From Actinospica robiniae DSM 44927 (GTDB lineage Bacteria > Actinomycetota > Actinomycetes > Streptomycetales > Catenulisporaceae): a stretch of DNA of 64,000 nt. The stretch covers positions 62,001-126,000 of the forward strand of contig NZ_KI632511.1 in the NCBI RefSeq assembly GCF_000504285.1, in the 5' to 3' direction. The notes under the pieces were generated by a model. That model was not told the DNA's origin and made no database searches. It worked only from the letters and a program-made list of their open reading frames with translations. Each line of letters begins with the position of its first letter. Position 1 is the first letter of the stretch. Position numbers and translations under genes: made by a program. Shown here one piece after another: positions 35,946 through 43,193 of this stretch.

Positions 35946-36782
35946 CTACCCGCTGAAGACGGCCTGCTCTACCCCTTGGTGGTCCGAGCAGGCGCCGCGG
36001 ATACCGCCGGACATACTGAAATCACCATCGTTACATTCGACCATGTAGCCTTTGCCGTTCCAGAAGCTGGCAATGCACTGGAAGTAGCTGCAGACGTCGG
36101 AGGCGGGGCTGGTGAGGTGGCCACCGGTGCCGCAGAAGCTGTAGCCGTAAGGGTTCTTCGGCGCGCCGCACGTGGACTTTTCCGCCGCAGCCTGCGTAGT
36201 CGCCGCGTGCGTGGTCGGAGTCTTTGTGGTGGGAGCCTTTGTGGTCGCAGCGTGCGTGGTCGCAGCATGCGTGGCTTGAGTCGTCGACGCCGCGGCCTTG
36301 CTCGGAGACGGTTTGACGGCACTGGGTGACGGCAAGGCCGAGGGCGACTGGGACGGCGCGACCGCGGTGGTGGCAGCTGTCGCGATCGGGCTGGTCGAGT
36401 TCTGGCCGGCCGCAGGGCTGAGAGAAACTGTGGTCGGGGGCGTGGACGTCGTGCCCGTCATCAGGAGGATGAGCGCCCAGACGGCCGTCGCGCCGGATAT
36501 GAGACCACGCCGCCTGACCGACCAGTCCCCCCGGAGCCACAACAGCACGAGCCCGACCGGGAAGACGAAGATCAGAAGCAGCGTCACATAGCGGGTCCGC
36601 CCGTACCAGGGCATTGTCGTCGAACGCTGCGGGGCGAACGACGTACCCGGCCGCTCGTCGTCGCCCACCCACATCCGCCAGCCGGACGGCGGCTCAGGCC
36701 ACGACGGATCGGGGCGCCAGCCCGGAGGCGGGGTCCAGCCCTCCGGCGGTTGCGGCCAGCCCGGCGGCGAATTGAACCTCAT
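35946..36782 (-). CDS. Membrane-anchored protein with Pro/Trp-rich N-terminus and Cys-rich C-terminal domain
   Basis: A 278-aa protein. Seen: N-terminal Pro/Trp repeats of the DUF2510-like style (SPPGWPQPPEGWTPPPGWRP), two transmembrane segments near residues 67-85 and 93-110, a Thr/Ser/Ala/Pro-rich outside stalk (TTHAATTKAPTTKTPTT), and a Cys-rich end with CGAPKNPYGYSFCGTGGH, VCSYFQCIASFWNGKGYMV, ECNDGDFSMSGG and GACSDHQGV (six Cys). The DGxxSxSGGxxGACSxHxGV end is a recurring actinobacterial extracellular domain related to DUF3761. Role unknown. GAGGGG precedes the ATG. Confidence 0.8.
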   Translation of the reverse strand: MRFNSPPGWPQPPEGWTPPPGWRPDPSWPEPPSGWRMWVGDDERPGTSFAPQRSTTMPWYGRTRYVTLLLIFVFPVGLVLLWLRGDWSVRRRGLISGATAVWALILLMTGTTSTPPTTVSLSPAAGQNSTSPIATAATTAVAPSQSPSALPSPSAVKPSPSKAAASTTQATHAATTHAATTKAPTTKTPTTHAATTQAAAEKSTCGAPKNPYGYSFCGTGGHLTSPASDVCSYFQCIASFWNGKGYMVECNDGDFSMSGGIRGACSDHQGVEQAVFSG

Positions 36783-36900
36783 TGATGAACCCCTCCATGG
36801 CCAAATGCACTGACAGCCGTGAACCGCGCAGACGTGCACCAGGTGTGGTCAGCGACGCCTGGCGGACTGCGCTGGAGAGGCTATCGGTGCACGCATATGG

Positions 36901-36929
36901 TTAGTCAAGCCTTAGTCATGACTTAACCA
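36901..36929. promoter_or_regulatory. Three 11-bp direct repeats (TTAGTCA type)
   Basis: TTAGTCA at 36901, TTAGTCA at 36912 and TTAACCA at 36923: heptamers with exactly 11-bp period, the pattern bound by SARP or OmpR/PhoB-type regulators. About 120 bp upstream of the Cys-rich-tailed membrane protein gene. The rest of 36783-37029 holds no gene. Confidence 0.6.
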
Positions 36930-37029
36930 AGCCGCGGCTGGGGATCGGGCGCGCGCGGCGCTCGCGCAGGTGAGGTCAATCAGGGGCCATATACGCACCA
37001 AGACACTGGGCCGCGCTGTCTCAGCCCCA

Positions 37030-37284
37030 GTGGGAAGAGTCTGGCGGGTCTTGAAGGGTAGCCAACTGGTAGGGCGGATCACGATCGACGGTTCCGACTT
37101 TCCCTGGCTGGAAGGAGGTCTTCGAGCCTGAGCCGACCATGAGGCTTGGGAGGCCGCCTACGACGTGATCTCGAAGTCGATGGCCATGGAGTCGCCGGAC
37201 GGCCCGGTCGCGGAGTTTCTGCTGCATATCAAGGGAGGCCGCGCCTGGTTCCGTTGGAACGATGAGCCATTCGCATCTGACTGA
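37030..37284 (+). pseudogene. Gene remnant interrupted by an in-frame stop
   Basis: From GTG 37030 one frame reads VGRVWRVLKG, then GRITIDGSDFPWLEGGLRA, a TGA at 37129-37131, then HEAWEAAYDVISKSM, GPVAEFLLHIKGGRAWFRWN and a stop at 37284. Both halves look coding and lie in the same frame, and the style matches a family of small actinobacterial proteins (IxxDxxDFPWL near the start, AEFLLHIxxxRAWFRW at the end); the middle is also shorter than I would expect. Best read as a degenerate gene next to the repeat element. Confidence 0.55.
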
Positions 37285-37292
37285 CTAACGCG

Positions 37293-37706
37293 AAGTGATG
37301 ATCGGCTTAGGGCTCGGGGCGTGGTGGCCTGCCGGGTCGGGGTGGTCGTCGGGGTGTGGGCGGCCGCTTCGCGTCGCCTGGTTCGTCTGACCACCCCGCC
37401 CACCCGTTGCGTTCGCGGGTGAGCTGCGGTTTCAAGCTTTCGCCTCCGGCGCGGGCCCTTCCCTCGGAGAGAATGCCGGGGCTTCGTGGGTGCCGGCGTT
37501 GGCGGGGCGGGCTGTTGTTCGGGATGGTGGGGTAGCGGGGGCGTGCTCTCTCCTCGGCCGGTCCCCGGAGGCAATCAGGAACCTGCCGGGAGCTCAAGCG
37601 GCGGAGATTTCCGCTCATGCTCGATCTTGCATCGCGCCGCTTGACCTCCCGACAGAACCCTGATCGGGCTTCGCCTGCCCGACCGAGGAGAGAACACACC
37701 CCCTCA
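37293..37706. repeat. Left ~415-bp arm of a large inverted repeat
   Basis: Runs from AAGTGATGATCGGCTT to about CCCCCTCAGG and is complementary, with scattered mismatches and small indels, to 38405-38820 across its whole length. Shared landmarks: GTGGCCTGCCGGGTCGGGG, GTGGGCGGCCGCTTCGCGTC, CGCCTCCGGCGCGGGCCCTT, CCGGAGGCAATCAGG. No reading frame in it matches a known protein. Confidence 0.85.
37548..37691. repeat. Nested palindrome in the left arm
   Basis: Inner arms of about 57 bp: CTCTCCTCGG...CCGGGAGCTCAAGCGGCG (37548-37603) against CGCCGCTTGACCTCCCGACA...CCGAGGAGAG (37634-37691), imperfectly paired, around a 30-bp loop that is not shared with the other arm. Confidence 0.7.
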
Positions 37707-37869
37707 GGGAGCAGCGCGAGCTGCGCTCAGGCCGAGTCCCGTCCCGCGGGCCCGGTCGCGCTCGATGCGGAAGGATTCTGCATCGCCGTCCCGGGTCGCT
37801 CGTTCCTTCTCTCCTACTTCAACGCCGGGGAGCGCGCCCGAGTTCCCGGAAACTCCAGTATTTTTCCTT

Positions 37870-37887
37870 ATCCGGCGAAAGCCGGAT
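37870..37887. other. Perfect stem with GAAA tetraloop
   Basis: ATCCGGC-GAAA-GCCGGAT inside the core of the repeat element. A GNRA-capped 7-bp stem suggests a structured RNA or a terminator, though no clean U-tract follows on either strand (TTTT comes 5 bases later on the plus strand). Confidence 0.5.
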
Positions 37888-38007
37888 CCGCGGCTTTTGT
37901 CGGTGGTGGCGTCTAGCATGGAAGAGTACAGGGGATCGGCACGTGCGACGGGAGGGTGGTGGACGGGATGGCCGCGCAGACAGCGTCAGAATTGTGGCCG
38001 AAAGCGG

Positions 38008-38411
38008 TGCAGAAACTCCCCTCGGCGTGCGACCGGGCCACGCGATCCCGCGCAGTCTCTGAACACCGGGCGAATCCGACCGGGGCGATGCAGAACTCCA
38101 CCGCAGGCACGACCGGAGCACCGACGCCTCCGCCCGGATCGAGGACCAGGTTGGCCGGACCGGGGCGATGCAGAATCCTTCCGGATCGAACACGGCTGGC
38201 CTGCGGGATTCTGCCGCGAGCTCTGGGATCGGGGTGGATCGCACGAGGGCGGTGCAGAATCTCACATCAGGCGCGACCGAGCACCGACGCGTTCGCGCGG
38301 ATCAAGGGTCGGGATGGTCGGATCAGGGTGATGCAGAATCCTTCCGCACCGAGCACGACCGGGCCACAGGACGGGATCCGGCCCGAGCGCAGCTCACACC
38401 GGACCTCAGGG
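38008..38411. repeat. Five ~80-bp degenerate tandem units sharing TGCAGAA
   Basis: TGCAGAA begins at 38008, 38089, 38169, 38253 and 38332 (steps of 81, 80, 84, 79 bp). Units two and four are close relatives (ACGACCGGAGCACCGACGC versus GCGACCGAGCACCGACGCG), and units three and five share AATCCTTCCG. An inverted copy (GGAAGGATTCTGCATCGCC) is at 37769-37787. All reading frames across it look like chance products. Confidence 0.75.
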
Positions 38412-38820
38412 GGTGGGCTCTCTCCTCGGTCGGGCAGGCGAAGCCCGATCAGGGTTCTGCCGGGAGGTCAAGCGGCGCCCTGCAGGATTCACCATCAACG
38501 GAATCCACCGCCGCTTGACCTCCCGACAGGTCCCTGATTGCCTCCGGGGACCGACCGAGGAGAGAGCACACCCCCGGCACCCGACCACCCCGAACCCCAG
38601 CCCGCCCCGCCACGCCAGCACCCACACGACCCCGGCAATCTCTCCGAGGGAAGGGCCCGCGCCGGAGGCGAGATCTTGAAACTCCAGCCCACCCCGCCAA
38701 CGCAACGGGTGGGCGGGTTTACAGGCGAAACGGACGACGCGAAGCGGCCGCCCACACCAAGACGACCACCCCGACCCGGCAGGCCACCGAACCCCACAAG
38801 CCCCAAGCCGATCACAACTT
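38405..38820. repeat. Right ~415-bp arm of the large inverted repeat
   Basis: Inverse partner of 37293-37706. It contains its own nested palindrome (38420-38575): GTTCTGCCGGGAGGTCAAGC against GCCGCTTGACCTCCCGACAG around a 32-bp loop different from that in the left arm. Ends with CCCCAAGCCGATCACAACTT 22 bases before the redoxin stop codon. Confidence 0.85.
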
Positions 38821-38842
38821 CGCAGTAGAGCAGTGAACCGCT

Positions 38843-39355
38843 TCAGTCCCCTGCCACCGCGGCCGGGGTGGGCAGTGCGAGCGGGGTGTGGCCGGCGGCC
38901 TTGATGCGGCCGTCTTCGAGCAGGTAGAACGTGGGGAAGGCGCGGCCTTGCAGCGCGGCGACGAGGTCGGTCGCGGCTTGGCCGGTAACCAGGGTGGTGA
39001 CGTCGCCGAGGGCGGCAGTCAGCTCGTCGAGATGGCCGCCTTCGCCTTGGACGGCGACGAGGATGTCGGCGGGGCCGCCGGGCAGGTTGCGGGCGTAGCC
39101 GACGGTGGCGTCGAGGGCGGACATACAGGCACTACAGTTGGTTGACATCATTGCAACGATCTTCGTGCCATGCTTTAGCGCCGCGTTGTCGGCGGGGACC
39201 TCGCCGATCGCGCTGCCGATCGGCAGCAGCTTCTCGGTGTCCCTGCCGAGACGGGAGGAGACCTCGCGCAGCCTGCGGATGACGGCGTCGACGAGGATGA
39301 GGTTGAGCACGCACAGGACGCCCACCACGATCACGGCGGCAGTGAGAATCGGCAT
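38843..39355 (-). CDS. Membrane-anchored thioredoxin-like protein (TlpA/MauD-like redoxin A)
   Basis: A 170-aa thiol-disulfide oxidoreductase. Seen: an N-terminal transmembrane anchor (PILTAAVIVVGVLCVLNLIL) followed by a charged IRRLREVSSRLGRD segment, then a thioredoxin-like fold with the redox motif CSAC in MMSTNCSACMSAL (Cys near 74 and 77) and a cis-Pro loop in RAFPTFYLLEDGRIKAAG. Its gene lies at the edge of the Cys-rich peptide locus and is divergent from the S26 peptidase A gene. Its promoter (39418-39471) has the same SARP-type design as that of the second peptide gene, so it probably shapes disulfides in these peptides. Closely similar to redoxin B at 47677. Confidence 0.9.
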   Translation of the reverse strand: MPILTAAVIVVGVLCVLNLILVDAVIRRLREVSSRLGRDTEKLLPIGSAIGEVPADNAALKHGTKIVAMMSTNCSACMSALDATVGYARNLPGGPADILVAVQGEGGHLDELTAALGDVTTLVTGQAATDLVAALQGRAFPTFYLLEDGRIKAAGHTPLALPTPAAVAGD

Positions 39356-39417
39356 GAGGAGGGATCCCTTCCACAGTGGCGCCGGCCGCGGTTGACGGCT
39401 TGCGCGGCGGGGCCATC

Positions 39418-39471
39418 AGCATGTGTCGACCGGCTACCGGGCCGTTACCAGTCCACTACCGGTCCGTTGAC
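39418..39471 (-). promoter_or_regulatory. SARP-type promoter of redoxin A
   Basis: On the minus strand, heptamers GGTAGTG, GGTAACG and GGTAGCC lie at 11-bp steps (plus-strand 39454-39460, 39443-39449, 39432-39438; a weak fourth at 39465-39471), followed by 8 bp and CATGCT (39418-39423) as a -10. An identical layout is seen at 52985-53038. The site is also within 50 bp of the S26 peptidase A start on the other strand. Confidence 0.8.
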
Positions 39472-39520
39472 GAGGGCCTTGAGCCTCAGGGCGGAGTTGC
39501 GGGAACGTGGGGGCGTGCCC

Positions 39521-40063
39521 ATGCTGCAGGCCGCGCTCGTCGGCGCGGGAATAGTCGTCTTGGCGTTAGCCGCGGTCGCCGCCACGGTTCGGCGCAGGCT
39601 GACGGTCGTGCTGGTGGACGGCGAGAGCATGAGCCCCGCTCTGTCCTCCGGGGACCAGGTGCTCGTCGCGCGCTCTAGCCGCTCCACCCGGATCTCGGTC
39701 GGCGACGTGGTGGTGTTCCGGTACGCGAGCGGGCCTGAGGAGAAGCTGATCAAGCGGGTGGCCGCCGTCCCCGGGGACCTCGTGCCGCGGAACGTGCTGG
39801 GCGCTGTGGACGCGCAGCCCGGGACGCGGGTGCCGCAGGGGTTCCTCGTCGTGATCGGCGACGGCGTGCAGAGTACGGATTCACGGGATTTCGGCTACCT
39901 GGCTGCCGATCAGGTGACCGGCGTCGTGCTGCGCCGGCTCTCCGGATCCGGGCGGCGGGTCTCGATCCCGGCCCGGGCGGACGCCCGCGCGGACACCCGG
40001 CCGGCCGCCCGCCCGGCTCACGGCGTCGCGCCCTCCGGATCGAGGCCCGACGCGGCGCCGTGA
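39521..40063 (+). CDS. S26 signal-peptidase-like protein A
   Basis: A 180-aa type I signal-peptidase-like membrane protease. Seen: N-terminal transmembrane helix (ALVGAGIVVLALAAVAATV), box B DGESMSPALSSGD with the nucleophile Ser, box D KRVAAVPGD with the general-base Lys, and box E GDGVQSTDSRDFGY. The C-terminus is Arg/Ala/Pro-rich and overlaps the convergent SARP A gene by 46 bases. In this locus it is a candidate for cutting the A-x-A leaders of the Cys-rich peptides (inference). ATG 39521 used; GTG 39515 possible. Confidence 0.88.
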   Translation: MLQAALVGAGIVVLALAAVAATVRRRLTVVLVDGESMSPALSSGDQVLVARSSRSTRISVGDVVVFRYASGPEEKLIKRVAAVPGDLVPRNVLGAVDAQPGTRVPQGFLVVIGDGVQSTDSRDFGYLAADQVTGVVLRRLSGSGRRVSIPARADARADTRPAARPAHGVAPSGSRPDAAP

Positions 40064-40827
40064 CGGATCACGGCGGCAAGCCGCTGGAGCGCCGGGCCCG
40101 GGCTGACGCCGAGTTCGTCGCGCAGGCGGGAGCGCCCGGACTCGTAGCAGGCGAGCGCGGCGTGCCGCTGGCCGAGGCGCAGGTAGGCGCGGATGAGGAT
40201 CTCCCGTGCGCGCTCGTCGAGTGGATAGGCGTCGACTTCGGGGCCGAGCTGTTCGATCGCGCGCAGCGCCCGGCCGAGCCTGAGCTCGAACCAGGCCCGA
40301 TCCTGCACCGCGATGGACCGCAGACCGTGGATCCGCACCACGTGGCGTTGCACGTGCTCGCTCGATATGTCCGCGAACGCGGGTCCGCGCCAGCATCCGA
40401 GCGCCCGGTCGAGCACCTCGCAGGCCTGCTCGATGTCGTCGGCAGCGGAGAGTGCGGCGGCGTGCCGGACCGCGGCGGTGAACTCGTCCAGGTCGCACCG
40501 GTAGTACTCGGTCTGCAGCCGATAGCCCGGCGGCCTCGTCACCAGCAGCTCCGCCGCCCGCACGGGACGCAGCAGCTTCCGCAGGGTACAGATATGCCCC
40601 TGCACCTTGAGTACCGCCGAGGGGGGCGGGCACTCGCCCCAGACCCCTTCGATGAGGCGCTCGGTCGGGACGAGGGTTCCGGCCCCGAGCAGAAGCAGCG
40701 CGAAGACGGTGCGGGTCTGCGGGCCGCGCAGCAGCAGCCGCTCGCCGCCGCGGTCGAACACCTCGAGCGGGCCGAGCACGGAGATCTGGACGGCCTCGTC
40801 CGCGGGGGCCGGGGCGTACACGCTCAT
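40018..40827 (-). CDS. SARP family transcriptional activator A (short)
   Basis: A 269-aa Streptomyces antibiotic regulatory protein: OmpR-like winged helix (VQISVLGPLEVFDRGGERLL; LVPTERLIEGVWGECPPPSA; KVQGHICTLRKLL) and a bacterial transcriptional activation domain (YYRCDLDEFTAAVRHAAAL; AYPLDERAREILIRAYLRLG; ELGVSPGPALQRL). No ATPase part. Its ATG overlaps the TGA of ABC exporter A (ATGA), so both are one operon. It is a good candidate to bind the GGTA 11-bp repeats at 39432 and 52999. Confidence 0.93.
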   Translation of the reverse strand: MSVYAPAPADEAVQISVLGPLEVFDRGGERLLLRGPQTRTVFALLLLGAGTLVPTERLIEGVWGECPPPSAVLKVQGHICTLRKLLRPVRAAELLVTRPPGYRLQTEYYRCDLDEFTAAVRHAAALSAADDIEQACEVLDRALGCWRGPAFADISSEHVQRHVVRIHGLRSIAVQDRAWFELRLGRALRAIEQLGPEVDAYPLDERAREILIRAYLRLGQRHAALACYESGRSRLRDELGVSPGPALQRLAAVIRHGAASGLDPEGATP

Positions 40828-42770
40828 CGGTGGCCTCCGCTCGAGTCGGCGGGCGTGAGCTGGTAGCCGGCGGCCTGGGTGCGGAACAGCTCCGCGTAGA
40901 CGCCGTCGGCGAGCATCAGGCTCTCGTGGTCGCCGCGTTCCACGATCCGACCCTCGCGCAGCACCACGATCTGGTCCGCCCCTCTGACCGCGGCCAGCCG
41001 ATGCGAGATCAGCAGGCTGGTCCGCCCGGCGCGCAGCTCGCCGATCCTGGTGTGGATCTGCCCTTCCGCCACGGCGTCGAGACCCGAGGAGGGTTCGTCC
41101 AGGACGAGCAGGTCGGCGTCGCGACGCAGCAGGGCGCGGGCGAGTGCGACGCGTTGCCACTGGCCGCCGGAGAGGCTGGTGCCGGGCGTCGGACGGGCCG
41201 GGCCGGGGGCGGCGGCTCGGCGGACCGAAGCGGCTCCGGCCGAGGAGGCGCCGACGGCCTGGGTCGGCCCGGACGAGGTGCCGGGCGTGGCGAACATGCG
41301 CCCGAGCATCGTGTCGTAGCCCTCGGGCAGGGCGGCCAACTCGGCGTCGATGCCCGCGGCGTTCGCGGCCGCCCGGATCCGGTCGAGGTCCGGCGGTCCG
41401 GGCTCCAGCGTCGAGACCTCGCCGACGCCGATGTTCTCGCCGGCAGTCATCGCGTAGGTCATGTAGTCCTGGAACAACACGCCCACGCGCCGACGCAGCG
41501 CCTCGGGGTCCAGCTGCCGGATATCGATGCCGTCCCACGTGATCACGCCGCGTTCGGGCTCGTACATCCGGCACAGGAGTTTGACCAGCGTGCTCTTGCC
41601 GGCTCCGTTGAGTCCGACCAGGGCGGTGGACGTGCCGGCCGGCAGGGTCAGGTCCGCGGCCCGCAGCACCCAATCGCGGTCGGCGTGATAGCGGAACCAG
41701 ACGTCGCGCACTTCGATGCCGATCCGCAGCGGTCCCGGATCGGTCGGGGCCGCGGCGACGTCGTCGGGTGGCGCGCCGACGATCCCGTGGTAGACCTCGT
41801 ATAGAGCCAGCGCCGGACCGAGGCTGGTCACCTGCATCAGCAGGCCGGCCAGCGCGGCCTGGACCCCGGCGAGTGCGGCCAGCAGCAGCGCGAGGCTTCC
41901 GACCGGAGCGTGCCCGGTGGTGATCCGGTCGGCGGCGCCGAAGAGGGCTGCCGCGGCCACGCAGGCCGTCAGCAGGGCCAGCCCGCTCTCGGTCCACACG
42001 GTCGCCCGGTCGACCGCGCGATCCTTCCGCTGGCCGGCGGTGACCTCGTTGAGCAGCCGGCGGCGCAGCAGCGGCCCGAGCCCGAAGAGCCGGATCTCCG
42101 TGCCGGCGCGCGCATCGAGCATCAGCATGCTGTAGAACAGCTGCCGCCGCATCAGGGGGCTCATTGCCCGCTGCACCGCTTCGCGGCGGCCGGACAGTCG
42201 CAGCTGCGCGATCAGGGCCGGCACGGAGGAGGCCAGCACCAGCCAGGTGACCTCCGGCGAGACGGTCCACAGGCTGACCAGATAGCCGGCAGTGGTGATC
42301 GCCGGCTGCGCCGCGCCGATCAGCCCGTGCACCAGCTGGGTGATCCCGGAGGTGATCGACTGCTGGGCCAGGCGTACCCGGTCCTGGTACGCCGGATCCT
42401 CGAGCTCGCCGATGCCGACCGGGGCGAGAACGGCGCCGAACAGCCGCGACATCCCGCGTACGGTGGCGCGCCGGCCGAGCTCGCGGTCGGCGTACCGGTC
42501 GGCGTACTGGGCCACCGCCATCACGAGTCCGACCAGGCACAGCAGGGCCAGCGGGAGGGTGAGTCCGCGCATGCCGGAGTCACTGACCATCCGGTTGACC
42601 ACGACCATGGTCAGCCAGGCGACGGCGACGGGCGAGGCGCCGCCGACGAGCGTGGTGGTAAGTTTCACCGCCAGGGCCGTCGGCGCGGCGCCGGCGAGGT
42701 CCGCGCAAGCGAGCAGCAGCAGACGTGCCCGCCCTCGGCGCGACCGCGGGTAATCAGGCTCTTGCGACAC
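40824..42770 (-). CDS. ABC exporter A (fused membrane and ATPase domains)
   Basis: A 648-aa half-transporter of the exporter type with about six transmembrane helices (to about residue 310) and a C-terminal ATPase: Walker A GLNGAGKST, Q-loop GVLFQDYMTYA, signature LSGGQWQRV, Walker B LLVLDEPSSGLD, H-loop ISHRLAAVR. Unusual: a Gly/Ser/Ala/Pro insert of about 45 aa (ATPGTSSGPTQAVGASS onward) right before the signature. There is no N-terminal C39 peptidase domain, so leader removal must be done by another enzyme. GTG 42770 with GGAAGG upstream; upstream frame residues are non-conserved. Confidence 0.92.
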   Translation of the reverse strand: MSQEPDYPRSRRGRARLLLLACADLAGAAPTALAVKLTTTLVGGASPVAVAWLTMVVVNRMVSDSGMRGLTLPLALLCLVGLVMAVAQYADRYADRELGRRATVRGMSRLFGAVLAPVGIGELEDPAYQDRVRLAQQSITSGITQLVHGLIGAAQPAITTAGYLVSLWTVSPEVTWLVLASSVPALIAQLRLSGRREAVQRAMSPLMRRQLFYSMLMLDARAGTEIRLFGLGPLLRRRLLNEVTAGQRKDRAVDRATVWTESGLALLTACVAAAALFGAADRITTGHAPVGSLALLLAALAGVQAALAGLLMQVTSLGPALALYEVYHGIVGAPPDDVAAAPTDPGPLRIGIEVRDVWFRYHADRDWVLRAADLTLPAGTSTALVGLNGAGKSTLVKLLCRMYEPERGVITWDGIDIRQLDPEALRRRVGVLFQDYMTYAMTAGENIGVGEVSTLEPGPPDLDRIRAAANAAGIDAELAALPEGYDTMLGRMFATPGTSSGPTQAVGASSAGAASVRRAAAPGPARPTPGTSLSGGQWQRVALARALLRRDADLLVLDEPSSGLDAVAEGQIHTRIGELRAGRTSLLISHRLAAVRGADQIVVLREGRIVERGDHESLMLADGVYAELFRTQAAGYQLTPADSSGGHR

Positions 42771-43114
42771 TGAGGTCCTTCCCCACACGATGGGCCGACA
42801 CGGCGAGGCCCGCACAGCAGGACGCCGCGTCAGTCGCGGTTTGACAGGGAACGAATTCGCCGCCGCGGTGGGGTGCCGAGCTCGAAAGGCGCGGTCGGCG
42901 CGGTCGGCCGGAGAGAGCGGGAATCGCGCCGTGGCCGATGCCGGCGAGCCGTCGAGCTCACGCCATCAGCACACGAATCTTCGGCCCGGATGAGGCGGGT
43001 GGCGCCTCGCCGGACCGTGCTCGCTCAGTGTCCGGCGCCCCGGCGGGTCACCGGGACGCCGCAGGTGTTGCGCGGTTCCCCGGCCGTGCGGCGGTGCGAG
43101 TCTGGAGTGACGCG
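42771..43114. other. Divergent intergenic region
   Basis: No gene and no GDRMLG-type precursor in either strand that I could find. A TTGACA lies at 42841-42846 on the plus strand without a convincing -10 at the right distance. Confidence 0.4.
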
Positions 43115-43143
43115 GCGCAATCCGCGCGCAACGCGAGCGCAAC
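43115..43143 (+). promoter_or_regulatory. Three 11-bp direct repeats before SARP B
   Basis: GCGCAAT (43115), GCGCAAC (43126) and GCGCAAC (43137): exact 11-bp period, 51-80 bp before the SARP B start, with TATCGT (43158-43163) as a possible -10. Typical SARP recognition spacing but a different heptamer from GGTAACG. Confidence 0.65.
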
Positions 43144-43193
43144 GCGCCCCGGCTTTGTATCGTCGAGCTCGAAGATGCTCCGGCGATTGAGCG

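Noticed and set aside
37021-37227. Minus-strand 68-codon frame
   Set aside because: It is antisense to the better coding signal of the stop-interrupted remnant on the plus strand.
37890-37925. Promoter-like TTTTGTCGGTGG...TCTAGCATGG reminiscent of sequences before DUF222/HNH endonuclease genes
   Set aside because: No DUF222 or HNH coding sequence follows, and the resemblance is from memory only.
38008-38411. CRISPR array
   Set aside because: Units are ~80 bp, only a heptamer is fixed, there are no identical 25-40-bp repeats and no cas genes.
37956-38537. A 193-codon frame through the repeat core
   Set aside because: Its repeated short peptides mirror the ~80-bp DNA units, composition is Arg/Pro/Gly-rich, and it crosses into the inverted arm.
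40018-42540. An 840-codon frame joining SARP A with upstream sequence
   Set aside because: Its first two thirds are an Arg/Pro-rich shadow of exporter A; the real SARP begins at ATG 40827 with a clear winged helix.
42790-42993. Possible third precursor peptide upstream of SARP B
   Set aside because: No GDRMLG, no A-x-A followed by Cys, and Arg/Ser-rich chance composition.
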